The notes beneath the pieces are model-generated. The model saw nothing but the letters and a program-made list of their open reading frames with translations, did not search any database and was not told the DNA's origin. Positions 1 to 6,784 of a DNA stretch of 64,000 nucleotides are shown piece by piece. The stretch is from a virus. The position numbers were made by a program, and so were the translations under genes. Where the stretch lies: IMG/VR virus record IMGVR_UViG_3300021961_011210, positions 1 to 64,000 of that record. One strand, 5' to 3'. Within the stretch, counting starts at the first letter, position 1, and each line of letters starts with the position of its first letter.

Positions 1-127
1 TCCAAATAACAGGAGTCCAATACCACATATTCTTAATTCCGCGGACAATATTTTTGTGGATATACCTCCACTCGAATCTCCATTTCAAAGAGATTTTTTC
101 CAACCAAGATAGTTTTACATTTTCCAT
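1..127 (-). CDS. Unknown small phage protein, 3' part outside window
   Basis: An open frame begins with ATG at 127 and runs off the left edge; 42 codons are visible. The visible N-terminus is rich in Trp, Tyr, Arg and Lys (WRFEWRYIHKN, then MWYWTPVIW). I recall similar short aromatic/basic proteins as hypotheticals in large phages, but I cannot assign a function. The start is supported by a host-type -7 element (TATATTTG) that ends four bases before the ATG, so the transcript would be practically leaderless. The gene lies downstream of the terminator that closes the HAD/mgsA operon, so it is an independent unit. Confidence 0.6.
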   Translation of the reverse strand, partial: MENVKLSWLEKISLKWRFEWRYIHKNIVRGIKNMWYWTPVIW

Positions 128-131
128 AATA

Positions 132-139
132 CAAATATA
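132..139 (-). promoter_or_regulatory. Host-type -7 element TATATTTG
   Basis: TATATTTG matches the Bacteroidota consensus TAnnTTTG and ends 4 nt before the ATG at 127. The context TTTGTATTATG recurs before the genes at 3757 (+) and 10272 (-). Confidence 0.55.
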
Positions 140-165
140 AAAAAAAAGGTTGGGATTACCAACCT
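140..165 (-). terminator. Rho-independent terminator of the HAD/mgsA operon
   Basis: On the - strand a 7-bp stem (AGGTTGG/CCAACCT, loop of 5) is followed by an uninterrupted run of T. It starts just after the stop codon of the gene ending at 170. Confidence 0.75.
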
Positions 166-169
166 CGAA

Positions 170-766
170 TCAATCTGAAAGTAGACTCAGTATTTTTTCT
201 TTTACACTCAATTGTTTTATACCCTCATTTGAACGAGGAGTATGAACAAAGTTAGTAAGACCTGGTTTTGCATCAGAACCATCTTTGGATGAGAACCTAT
301 CACTTAAAAACTCTACACTCATATCCAAATCATCAACCGCTACCCAATTTGTAATCTCTGGATGATTTTCTATCCAATGTTCAATTTCCATGTATCGCTC
401 TAACTCCAATTCGGCTCTGAATCTTAAACCGGACCATTCTCTAGGGAACAGGTCTTTAAACATGCCAGTTACCGCAATGGGTTTTTTGATAATACCTTGT
501 GATTCGTAGTATTCTCCCAACTCTTCCAACGTAGCATGAAATCTCCAATCCGAACTAACAATAATTTCAGAACCTGTTGTTTCCAAAATTTCGTTTAGGG
601 TTTTGACTGCCTTTTTATCAAAGTTATCAAATCGGTATTCCAATGGAATATCTCTACCCTTCATAGAAAGTTTCATTCCTCCCCACTTCTTTTGTTTTTT
701 GTGGCGAGAACCCCAATTATTTGCCAAGCAAATAACCCCATCGTGATCTAAGAATATAACTTTCAT
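170..766 (-). CDS. HAD-superfamily phosphatase-like protein
   Basis: 198 aa. HAD motif I is visible at residues 7-11 (DHDGV, the two catalytic Asp being 7 and 9), motif II at 70-75 (VSSDWR) and an acidic motif IV at 142-148 (VAVDDLD). The SSDWR spacing and the short length resemble the HAD domains of phage and bacterial nucleic-acid repair proteins (HAD_SAK type), so a phosphatase acting on nucleotides or nucleic-acid ends is the best guess. The start overlaps the end of the methylglyoxal synthase gene by 4 nt, so the two are translationally coupled. The substrate cannot be read from the sequence. Confidence 0.7.
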   Translation of the reverse strand: MKVIFLDHDGVICLANNWGSRHKKQKKWGGMKLSMKGRDIPLEYRFDNFDKKAVKTLNEILETTGSEIIVSSDWRFHATLEELGEYYESQGIIKKPIAVTGMFKDLFPREWSGLRFRAELELERYMEIEHWIENHPEITNWVAVDDLDMSVEFLSDRFSSKDGSDAKPGLTNFVHTPRSNEGIKQLSVKEKILSLLSD

Positions 767-1137
767 TTTTCTGAAAAGTATTTGATTATAATGTGTCCCG
801 ATTTGTAATTAGTACCTAAAGGAATATCGTGAACATCACATAGTCTCATTAACATTTGGATGTCGGGTTCATGGGGATGTTTGTCTAAGGGGTCTCTAAA
901 AAAAATAACAGCATCTATTTCTTGTCTGGCAACCATTGCCGCGATTTCTGCGTCGCCACCAAGGGGTCCAGAATTAACTCGTTGTACTTTTTCAACACCC
1001 GCATGTAAAATCATTTTTCCTGTTGTACCTGTGGTGACAATGTCAACATCCTGTCGATTGAAAAATTCTAATCTTTTCATAACAAACGACACCATCGATG
1101 CTTTTTTTCCGTCATGTGCTATAAGTGCAATTTTCAT
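763..1137 (-). CDS. mgsA: Methylglyoxal synthase
   Basis: 124 aa, shorter than the E. coli enzyme (about 152 aa) but with its conserved core. Visible motifs are AHDGKK (His8, Asp9), TGTTGK (36-41), SGPLGGD (56-62), FFRDPLD (79-85) and HPHEPD (87-92). These cover the known catalytic and phosphate-binding positions of E. coli MgsA (Asp71, Asp91, His98, Asp101). The family converts dihydroxyacetone phosphate to methylglyoxal and phosphate, a cytoplasmic glycolytic bypass. All key residues are intact, so activity is likely. The gene is the middle member of a three-gene operon with 4-nt overlaps on both sides. MgsA is an unusual metabolic gene for a phage. Confidence 0.9.
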   Translation of the reverse strand: MKIALIAHDGKKASMVSFVMKRLEFFNRQDVDIVTTGTTGKMILHAGVEKVQRVNSGPLGGDAEIAAMVARQEIDAVIFFRDPLDKHPHEPDIQMLMRLCDVHDIPLGTNYKSGHIIIKYFSEK

Positions 1138-1367
1138 GACTCGATATCTTGGTTTAAAGTATCTAAAATCTCCACTAAGTCTTTCTTGGGTGACAAGTTT
1201 CTTTCCTCAACAATTTGTTTCCAAGTCCTATAAGTCATTAAGTGTCCCCTCTCGGATGTAGCACCTTGAGACAATCCTTGAAATGTACCCGCACTGATTA
1301 TATCATAGGTTCGGCGCTCGGCTATAACCCAAGGAAATTCATTTAGTAAATTCTTCGTTTCTGACAT
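1134..1367 (-). CDS. Unknown 77-aa protein, first gene of the mgsA operon
   Basis: I do not recognise this 77-aa soluble protein. It contains a GTFQGLSQGATSERG stretch and a charged C-terminus. The ATG at 1367 lies 4 nt after a TATCTTTG promoter element, which supports the start and suggests a leaderless mRNA. It overlaps mgsA by 4 nt (ATGA), so it is probably co-expressed and may act with MgsA or the HAD protein; that link is inferred from gene order only. Confidence 0.65.
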   Translation of the reverse strand: MSETKNLLNEFPWVIAERRTYDIISAGTFQGLSQGATSERGHLMTYRTWKQIVEERNLSPKKDLVEILDTLNQDIES

Positions 1368-1371
1368 GAAA

Positions 1372-1379
1372 CAAAGATA
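1372..1379 (-). promoter_or_regulatory. Host-type -7 element TATCTTTG
   Basis: Matches TAnnTTTG and ends 4 nt before the ATG of the first gene of the mgsA operon. Identical octamers precede the tRNA-Leu gene, the DUF6011-like gene and the tmRNA leader. Confidence 0.6.
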
Positions 1380-1384
1380 CTAAA

Positions 1385-1513
1385 TTATTTTGTATTTTCT
1401 ACATCCTCATTTTTAATTTCTTCAATCCATTCTGAATCCATATATCCTACATCTGAATTATTTTCAGTGTAATGAAATAAAGAATGGTTCGATAATGGGG
1501 TTTTTGGTTTCAT
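1385..1513 (-). CDS. Unknown 42-aa protein
   Basis: A 42-codon frame (MKPKTPLSNH... ending DVENTK) whose ATG shares one base with the upstream stop (TAATG). It is acidic in its C-terminal half. The tight coupling with the basic 46-aa gene upstream and the absence of another gene in this 440-nt stretch support it. No function can be given. Confidence 0.45.
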   Translation of the reverse strand: MKPKTPLSNHSLFHYTENNSDVGYMDSEWIEEIKNEDVENTK

Positions 1514-1653
1514 TATTCCGACTTTGGTTTGTTTTTTTTCTCTATTTTAATATTACCTTTCACAACTTTACGTTTTTTATTGGAAGAACTTTTCGGTCCA
1601 TACCCCTCATCATCGTAGTAGTTGTTTATATCATTCAATGAAATTTTAGACAT
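1513..1653 (-). CDS. Unknown 46-aa basic protein
   Basis: A 46-codon frame (MSKISLNDIN... ending NKPKSE). The last 25 residues are very lysine-rich (NKKRKVVKGNIKIEKKNK), which could suit nucleic-acid binding. The stop codon overlaps the ATG of the following 42-aa frame. An A/T-rich leader with no Shine-Dalgarno precedes the ATG, as elsewhere in the window. Confidence 0.5.
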   Translation of the reverse strand: MSKISLNDINNYYDDEGYGPKSSSNKKRKVVKGNIKIEKKNKPKSE

Positions 1654-1671
1654 CGTTTTTAAAATTGAAAG

Positions 1672-1827
1672 TTAATGCATATATATACGCAAAAAAAGAA
1701 AAACCGGCAGAACAATCTGTCTGCCGGTAAGTGCAGTAATGACGAATTTTTTCCTTAAAAACCCTACGGGGCTCCAACCCTTATAGCTTTCCTCTTCAGG
1801 TTCAGAAAAAATCGACGAGAACCGCAT
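1672..1827 (-). CDS. Doubtful 51-aa frame after the thioesterase gene
   Basis: An ATG at 1827 overlaps the thioesterase stop by one base and opens a 51-codon frame (MRFSSIFSEP...). Its 3' third coincides with a strong terminator hairpin. The stop-start coupling argues for a real small gene; the hairpin and low-complexity C-terminus argue against it. Confidence 0.3.
   Translation of the reverse strand: MRFSSIFSEPEEESYKGWSPVGFLRKKFVITALTGRQIVLPVFLFLRIYMH
1691..1728 (-). terminator. Rho-independent terminator
   Basis: A 9-bp perfect stem (ACCGGCAGA/TCTGCCGGT, at 1703-1711 and 1720-1728) is followed on the - strand by TTTTCTTTTTTT. It closes the endolysin/nuclease/thioesterase transcription unit. 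Confidence 0.85.
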
Positions 1828-2213
1828 CATTTCGTAAATTCGTTCCTGACTTTGTCGCTTATGGGGATCGGGTTACCATCTTCGTCAATTCTAACGAAGG
1901 TGATATTAGTTGATAATATAGTATCCTCTTCATGTGTATATACATTAAAACTTCTAGCTTCCATGTACATGTTACAACTTGTGTTGCCAACACCTACGAC
2001 TTGTCCATAAATTTTTAGAAGTGAGCCCTCTTTAGCTGGTTTTTTGAACACGCACTTGTCAATACATACAGTTACCATTCTCCTGTTGTGACAGAATTCC
2101 ATTGCATATGCTGCAGCTGCGGCGTCTATCCATGCCATTAGTTTTCCTCCAAATAGATTTCCGTGAAATCCTAAATCCGATTTTTTTATCGGGTGTGTAT
2201 TAAGTAGTTGCAT
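1827..2213 (-). CDS. Hotdog-fold acyl-CoA thioesterase (YciA-like)
   Basis: 128 aa, the normal size of a single hotdog domain. The N-terminal motif HGNLFGGKLMAWIDAAAAAYA (split here as HGNLFGGKLMAW and IDAAAAAYA, about residues 17-37) is the classic acyl-CoA thioester hydrolase signature, with the catalytic Asp in the IDAAA helix. A central strand pair follows (TVCIDKCVFKKP). The family hydrolyses acyl-CoA thioesters in the cytoplasm. It lies 3 nt after the secreted nuclease gene and upstream of a terminator, so it is the last main gene of a lysis-flanking operon. The role in infection is unknown; altering lipid or CoA pools is speculation. Confidence 0.8.
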   Translation of the reverse strand: MQLLNTHPIKKSDLGFHGNLFGGKLMAWIDAAAAAYAMEFCHNRRMVTVCIDKCVFKKPAKEGSLLKIYGQVVGVGNTSCNMYMEARSFNVYTHEEDTILSTNITFVRIDEDGNPIPISDKVRNEFTK

Positions 2214-2216
2214 ATA

Positions 2217-2795
2217 TTATTGTACTAAATAATGTTCGTATGTTTTGTTTGGTTTTTCGTTGGGGAAATAATAGGTAAATTTTAATTTGTTGTCCACATA
2301 AATGTATTTGTAAAAACCTTTGGGGACTGTTGCTCCTGTTGGTAGGACTTGACAATTTTTGTCAAATACTACTCGTATTACAACTTTGACTTTATTTGTT
2401 TTAGCAAGTTCTCGTTCATGTGCTTCGAGAAATCTCCAAGCCCCTCTGTTGAGGTTTTCTTGTTGTAGGGCGCAATTGACGTAGGAAAATGTTTTATATA
2501 ATGTTTCTGTATTGCAGTTGAAAGCCGCTGCTGGAGCCATATGCCCCTTGTCCCATTCATTTTTTTCATAGTCCAAATTGTCAGAGGTATAGACACCTTG
2601 AACACGGTAAAAGTCCATGCCTTTTCTACTAGCCGAACCATTAGGGCATTGAACTTCGTACGTAATTTTCTTAGGTTGTTGGAGAACTTCCGAGTAAACG
2701 ATTTCAAAAATTTCATTTTTAACATAGACACTATCTCTTGTTTGTGCAAATACTAATGTTGGGAAAACAAGAAGTAAAAGTAATATTTTCTTCAT
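2217..2795 (-). CDS. Secreted DNA/RNA non-specific endonuclease (NUC1 family)
   Basis: 192 aa. A signal peptide is clear (MKKILLLLLVFPTLVFAQ). The active-site motif WDKGHMAPAA at 81-90 corresponds to the DRGH motif of the Serratia nuclease family (His85 as general base), and NCALQQENLNRGAW (107-120) supplies the metal-binding Asn region. The protein should be exported to the periplasm or outside, where it would degrade DNA and RNA. It sits between the endolysin and thioesterase genes in the same direction and has a TATTTAT promoter, so it is probably made late, around lysis. It is shorter than typical family members (about 240-270 aa) but the core is complete. Confidence 0.85.
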   Translation of the reverse strand: MKKILLLLLVFPTLVFAQTRDSVYVKNEIFEIVYSEVLQQPKKITYEVQCPNGSASRKGMDFYRVQGVYTSDNLDYEKNEWDKGHMAPAAAFNCNTETLYKTFSYVNCALQQENLNRGAWRFLEAHERELAKTNKVKVVIRVVFDKNCQVLPTGATVPKGFYKYIYVDNKLKFTYYFPNEKPNKTYEHYLVQ

Positions 2796-2800
2796 ACAAT

Positions 2801-2809
2801 TATAAATAT
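2801..2809 (-). promoter_or_regulatory. Late promoter motif ATATTTATA
   Basis: Contains the TATTTAT core 5 nt upstream of the nuclease ATG. It is one of about two dozen copies at the same relative position in this window. Confidence 0.55.
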
Positions 2810-2810
2810 T

Positions 2811-2844
2811 ATAAAAAATAAAAAGGGGGTAATCAACCCCCTTT
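2811..2844 (-). terminator. Terminator downstream of endolysin
   Basis: On the - strand the stem AAAGGGGG/CCCCCTTT (2822-2844, 7-nt loop) is followed by a T-rich tract. It lies directly behind the endolysin stop codon. Confidence 0.8.
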
Positions 2845-2847
2845 CAT

Positions 2848-3672
2848 TTATTTGAGTAAGTTGTAATATTCTTTAAAATGTTTGATTCTATCTGCCAAAC
2901 CAATAGTTCCTCCGTTGACTCTTTTTGTTACGGTTGTTACGGTAGCATCATCCGCACCTCTATCAGCAATGGAATTTAACCCATTTTTAGAGAAGAACCA
3001 AGCTGCAGATGCTAATGGATACTTTGTTGCCACCAAATCAGGATTTCCAACAGTATCTTCATTAATTGCCTTAGCGAATGCTGTGTAGTTATCTTTTCCT
3101 GTTAATTGGATGTAACCACGACCTCTGAATTTATAACCTTCTTTAGTTTCTTCACCACCATTACCCATTCTTCCACCATACACTTTAGATGCAATTTTTT
3201 CAGGGTTTCTTGCGTAAGATTCTGCTAGATTTCCAGGAAAATATTTTGGGAATATTCTTTTTAATCCGTCTACTGAATAGTTAAGATTTTCTTGGACTGC
3301 CTTGAACCCTCCGGACTCATGTCCGCATTGTGCTAAGAAATGTGCCAATCTTAATGGTGTGTTTATTGCAAATTTCTCCATAACTGTGGGAATTTGTGCG
3401 ATTACAACATCAGGTACATGTCCCTTTAGTTTTTCTAAGGATATTGGACCACCTGTGGGGATAACAACGTCTTCTTTAAGTGTCGAAGATGCTAAACCCA
3501 TTTTTGCCCAAGTGGCGTCTCCTACTATACCGTCAGCGGTAAGTCCATTTTTGGATTGCCATTCTTTGACTGCTTTTTCCGTACCGGATCCGAATATTCC
3601 ATCGGCGCCCAATCCGAGCTTTTGTTGAAGTTTTTTAACATCTTCACCTTTAGAGCCATTTTTAAGTAACAT
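2848..3672 (-). CDS. Endolysin: peptidoglycan-binding domain plus GH19 lysozyme
   Basis: 274 aa. Residues 1-60 form a PG_binding_1 domain (GSKGEDVKKLQQKLG ... GIFGSGTEKAVKEWQ ... DGIVGDATW). Residues 75-274 form a glycoside hydrolase 19 domain with the catalytic Glu119 in HFLAQCGHESGGF and the family motif KFRGRGYIQLTG. It would cleave the glycan strands of peptidoglycan at the end of infection. There is no signal peptide, so a holin or another export route is needed; none is evident next to it. A TATTTAT element lies 32 nt upstream and a strong terminator follows. Confidence 0.92.
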   Translation of the reverse strand: MLLKNGSKGEDVKKLQQKLGLGADGIFGSGTEKAVKEWQSKNGLTADGIVGDATWAKMGLASSTLKEDVVIPTGGPISLEKLKGHVPDVVIAQIPTVMEKFAINTPLRLAHFLAQCGHESGGFKAVQENLNYSVDGLKRIFPKYFPGNLAESYARNPEKIASKVYGGRMGNGGEETKEGYKFRGRGYIQLTGKDNYTAFAKAINEDTVGNPDLVATKYPLASAAWFFSKNGLNSIADRGADDATVTTVTKRVNGGTIGLADRIKHFKEYYNLLK

Positions 3673-3704
3673 AAAAAATTTTTGTTTAATTGGTTTATTT
3701 TTCC

Positions 3705-3711
3705 ATAAATA
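3705..3711 (-). promoter_or_regulatory. Late promoter motif TATTTAT before endolysin
   Basis: Exact 7-mer 32 nt upstream of the endolysin ATG, further away than in most copies. Confidence 0.4.
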
Positions 3712-3744
3712 CGATTTTTTTTTGTTAAAATTGATTTTATTTAT

Positions 3745-3752
3745 TATTTTTG
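3745..3752 (+). promoter_or_regulatory. Host-type -7 element TATTTTTG
   Basis: Matches TAnnTTTG and is followed by TATTATG, so the -7 element ends 4 nt before the ATG at 3757. It is diverged from the endolysin promoter. Confidence 0.55.
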
Positions 3753-3756
3753 TATT

Positions 3757-4200
3757 ATGAAAAATTTTTTGTTTAGTTTAGTTTTTATAATTTCTACGGG
3801 TGCTTTTGCCCAATCTACATGTTTAGGATATTTTTGGGAGGAAAGTGGATTATTTGTGTCACGAGACAATTACCAAAAAAATATGGGATTTTATATGGGT
3901 GGGCATGTCTACTCACCTTACGTACCCCCCATTTATTTTACGTCACCGAGAAATTATCCAAATAGGTTAGGTATCAATTATGCCATTATGAACAACGGAA
4001 TCAATTTGGGTGGAGGAATAAAAGCCACCTACATCAACTTGACTGACGAAGTCACTTTCCGTCCCGATTTTGTTTTTAGATTTCATCCGTTAAAGTTTCT
4101 AACGGGTGATAATAAATCAATTGACATCTCGTTGATGGTTAATTATTCAGAACGTGTGTCATACGGTATTGGAATTTCCTTACCTTACCCAATGTATTAA
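3757..4200 (+). CDS. Exported outer-membrane-like protein
   Basis: 147 aa with a signal peptide (MKNFLFSLVFIISTGAFAQ). The mature part is rich in Tyr, Phe, Gly and Asn with alternating hydrophobic residues (INLGGGIKATYINL, PDFVFRFHPLKF, YGIGISLPYPMY), and ends in an aromatic residue, as small outer-membrane beta-barrels do. It resembles Bacteroidota outer-membrane proteins in style, but I cannot name a family. The host-type promoter suggests expression early or from the host polymerase. A role in altering the host surface, for example blocking superinfection, is possible but is inference only. Confidence 0.7.
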   Translation: MKNFLFSLVFIISTGAFAQSTCLGYFWEESGLFVSRDNYQKNMGFYMGGHVYSPYVPPIYFTSPRNYPNRLGINYAIMNNGINLGGGIKATYINLTDEVTFRPDFVFRFHPLKFLTGDNKSIDISLMVNYSERVSYGIGISLPYPMY

Positions 4201-4217
4201 TAAGATACATTAGCTGA

Positions 4218-4224
4218 TATTTAT
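4218..4224 (+). promoter_or_regulatory. Late promoter motif TATTTAT
   Basis: Exact 7-mer 6 nt before the ATG at 4231. Confidence 0.5.
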
Positions 4225-4230
4225 TTAGGT

Positions 4231-5169
4231 ATGTCAGAAGAATTTGAAGATTATTTCCAACAAGTCGAATCATTAATTGGTACCTGTACAGGTAACGATT
4301 ACTATGGTTTGAAGATGGCTCATAAAAATTATTTTAGGATAAAAACAGGATTTTACGAAGATGAAAATCCTGAAGATGTATCTAAAGAGTTATGTATGTC
4401 CATAAATGAATCCATGGATAATGGTAAAGTGAAATGTAATAAATGTGGATGGACTTGGGATTTATCAAATGGAGGTGACGATCCTTATGATTGTCATAAG
4501 TGTGGTAATAAAAATAATAATTTGAACGAATCCATATTAAACGAGAAAAGTCTTACAGACAACCCTGTTAGAACAGTGGTAAAAGATTTGGTTAATATAA
4601 TCAAATTACAAAAACCAGGGGTGTATGAACTTCCTGACTTTGTACAAAAAAATCAAATAGAATATGATTTCCCTAAATTACCGTTATTTTCGGTGGTTTT
4701 TGATTTAGATTTTCAAGATATTGATGTCCCATATATATTGGATGCTGGACATTACGGTGAAATGGAAGGAGACGACGAAGAGGGATATTATTTTGAAGAT
4801 GAAATCGAAATCGCATTGGTAATCAATCCTGAGGATTTTCCCCAAAGTTTATATGACATTATTGCCGATTTGAATGACAGTGTCCGTCATGAATTGGAAC
4901 ACGCATTCCAAAAAAACTACATGAGAGGAAAAGATTTTTCAACGGATGATACGCCACCAACAGATAAAGAATATTATAAACAAGAAAAGGAAGTACCTGC
5001 CGAAATTGCAGGTTTCAGACGTATTGTAAAACTTAGAAAAGAACCTGTTGAAAAAGTTATTAGAGATTGGTTTTATCGACACAAATCAACACATGGATTA
5101 CCTGACGAAGATATTGAAGAACTTGTAGTTTTTTTATCTGATAAGTACCGCGATTTTTATGGGGGATGA
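4231..5169 (+). CDS. Zinc-ribbon protein with HExxH metallopeptidase-like motif
   Basis: 312 aa. Two features stand out: a four-cysteine zinc ribbon (KCNKCGWTWDLS ... DCHKCG, Cys 69, 72, 88, 91) and a HELEH motif (residues 220-224) in an Asn/Asp/Arg-rich helix, the zinc-binding signature of metallopeptidases. The region between is acidic. Together they suggest a zinc-dependent protease or a protein binding other virion parts through the ribbon. I recall the GWTWDLSNGGDDPY-type ribbon as recurrent in large phages of Bacteroidota but cannot name the family. It overlaps the next gene by 4 nt and has a late-type promoter, so a virion or maturation role is plausible. Confidence 0.6.
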   Translation: MSEEFEDYFQQVESLIGTCTGNDYYGLKMAHKNYFRIKTGFYEDENPEDVSKELCMSINESMDNGKVKCNKCGWTWDLSNGGDDPYDCHKCGNKNNNLNESILNEKSLTDNPVRTVVKDLVNIIKLQKPGVYELPDFVQKNQIEYDFPKLPLFSVVFDLDFQDIDVPYILDAGHYGEMEGDDEEGYYFEDEIEIALVINPEDFPQSLYDIIADLNDSVRHELEHAFQKNYMRGKDFSTDDTPPTDKEYYKQEKEVPAEIAGFRRIVKLRKEPVEKVIRDWFYRHKSTHGLPDEDIEELVVFLSDKYRDFYGG

Positions 5170-5597
5170 AAAAGTCAGAAATACAAAAAAATATTAATGA
5201 GACTATCGAGATGTTAAAATACATCGCCGAGAGTATGGTTAATAACAAACAAATAAAATTTGTGGATATTTTTAAAGTTATTCCTGATTTTAGCATTGAT
5301 ACACTATCAAATTCAAATAATGAAGAGTCACCTATTATACATAGTGTTTATTTCGAAATAAAATATAGAAGTGATTCCGAAATTTGGGATGCGGATGATG
5401 TTCGCAATGCCACTTCAGAGATTTTGAAGTCCTATGATTCTTTCATCAGTACTGTTAATTTTGATTCTCAAGGTAACTTAACCGACAAACAATCTATTGA
5501 TAGTAGTTTAGGTATGATTACTAATATACAATATTCTATGTTTGACAAAAAAGGATATAAAATTACAATTGCCTCAGACATCACTACGGTAGATTAA
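5166..5597 (+). CDS. Unknown 143-aa protein
   Basis: No family is recognised. The protein is soluble, with a helical N-terminus (EIQKNINETIEMLKYIAES) and a mixed alpha/beta remainder. It overlaps the zinc-ribbon gene by 4 nt (ATGA), so it is likely co-translated with it. Confidence 0.6.
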   Translation: MKKSEIQKNINETIEMLKYIAESMVNNKQIKFVDIFKVIPDFSIDTLSNSNNEESPIIHSVYFEIKYRSDSEIWDADDVRNATSEILKSYDSFISTVNFDSQGNLTDKQSIDSSLGMITNIQYSMFDKKGYKITIASDITTVD

Positions 5598-5664
5598 ATT
5601 AAGGTTAATTTGTTTACAAATACCATATTTCATTATATTTAATAATGAAATAAAAATCCAAAAA

Positions 5665-5802
5665 ATGTTAGTTTTTACACCGAACCCAAATCCATTTCGC
5701 ACGCCCCAAAGCGAAAATTCTGAACCACAACCAATTTTTGATTCATCGTCGTTTTACGACTGGGAATTACATTGGGAACTTGAGACTGAAGAATCTGAAT
5801 GA
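5665..5802 (+). CDS. Unknown 45-aa acidic protein
   Basis: A 45-codon frame (MLVFTPNPNPFRTP... ending ETEESE) whose TGA stop overlaps the ATG of the next gene (ATGA). It is proline-rich at the N-terminus and acidic, with several Trp, at the C-terminus. Coupling to the SAP-domain gene supports it. Confidence 0.5.
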   Translation: MLVFTPNPNPFRTPQSENSEPQPIFDSSSFYDWELHWELETEESE

Positions 5803-6110
5803 GCGTATATACCAAAGACGAATTATCCAAAAAAAGTTTGGTAGAAGTTAAAGTAATTGCCAAGACTTTGCGTGTGCCTATTACGGGATCGAAAAATCAG
5901 ATTATCAATCAAATACTAGATAGTTTCAAACCAATTGTTTCCACTGTGAATAATCATTCACATATGGGTAAAAATTCATCCAAAATTTACGGTATAAAAT
6001 TAACAGATAAAGAAAAACTAATATCTAACTCAAAAGCGTTAGAAGAGAAAAAAAGTAAATTTTTATATTATAGTATGGGATTCATTTATTTTTCTTCTGA
6101 AGTTTCTTGA
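5799..6110 (+). CDS. SAP-like DNA-binding domain protein
   Basis: 103 aa. Residues 8-40 (ELSKKSLVEVKVIAKTLRVP, then ITGSKNQIINQIL) have the two-helix pattern of SAP/Rho-N-like domains, which bind nucleic acid. The C-terminal part has no recognisable fold and its last 24 nt overlap the convergent gene ending at 6086. It could be a small DNA-binding regulator or packaged protein; nothing more can be said. Confidence 0.6.
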   Translation: MSVYTKDELSKKSLVEVKVIAKTLRVPITGSKNQIINQILDSFKPIVSTVNNHSHMGKNSSKIYGIKLTDKEKLISNSKALEEKKSKFLYYSMGFIYFSSEVS

Positions 6111-6724
6111 GGATTGGAATTGATAATCCTTTTCAAAATCTCAGATATATATTTTCCAGAAAAATTTGTGACTTTATTTAGTATAATACCCGCGACAATA
6201 CTGGGTATCAATTCTGAAACGTCAAAGGTATATAACCCAGGAACTAAATAAGTCATAATGGGTAATAAAAAGGTGTATGCTAAAATATTAGTTCCTGTAT
6301 CCACGATACCTGGAAGTGCGTAAATTACATTTGATAATTTATTTTTTACCCTCTCTAAAAATTTAATACTTTCATTGAATTCTTCAGTCAAATTTTTGTC
6401 ATCAATAATTTTACGTAACTTTGAAATCTCGGATGTTTTTTGGTATACTACTGAAATTGCAGAAATTAAAAGTAGCGAAATTTCAGTTTCGGTTAGAGAA
6501 CTAAACCCTTCACCTGTCAAAAAATCCCATAAGGGTCTCATCAAAGCACCTATCCCTGCTGCGTATGAAAGTAAGAATCTATAGTCGAAGGATGTTTGGT
6601 TTTTAAATTCCTCCAAAGCTTGAAAACCTAGTTCTTTATTTTTACTCAAGATGCTTTTGATTTTCTCACCAACACCTTCGGTAACTAACATTTTATACTG
6701 ATGTTCAGACAGGATAACTTTCAC
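6086..6724 (-). CDS. Membrane protein with putative capsid-targeting N-terminus
   Basis: 212 aa from a GTG start at 6724. The first 16 residues (MKVILSEHQYKMLVTE, followed by Gly) belong to the N-terminal motif family seen in many proteins here, ending in a V-x-E site like those of T4-type prohead proteases. Hydrophobic segments at about 55-75, 85-105, 145-165 and 175-195 suggest three or four membrane spans. Such a protein could be packaged in the capsid and inserted into the host envelope during DNA entry; this is inference. A TATTTAT element lies 14 nt upstream. Confidence 0.6.
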   Translation of the reverse strand: MKVILSEHQYKMLVTEGVGEKIKSILSKNKELGFQALEEFKNQTSFDYRFLLSYAAGIGALMRPLWDFLTGEGFSSLTETEISLLLISAISVVYQKTSEISKLRKIIDDKNLTEEFNESIKFLERVKNKLSNVIYALPGIVDTGTNILAYTFLLPIMTYLVPGLYTFDVSELIPSIVAGIILNKVTNFSGKYISEILKRIINSNPQETSEEK

Positions 6725-6738
6725 TTTGAATTTTTTTA

Positions 6739-6745
6739 ATAAATA
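6739..6745 (-). promoter_or_regulatory. Late promoter motif TATTTAT
   Basis: Exact 7-mer on the - strand, 14 nt before the GTG at 6724 and divergent from the copy at 6773. Confidence 0.5.
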
Positions 6746-6772
6746 TATGTTTACGGCAAAGCAATTCTATAA

Positions 6773-6779
6773 TATTTAT
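6773..6779 (+). promoter_or_regulatory. Late promoter motif TATTTAT
   Basis: Exact 7-mer 5 nt before the ATG at 6785; divergent partner of the copy at 6739. Confidence 0.5.
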
Positions 6780-6784
6780 AGTTT

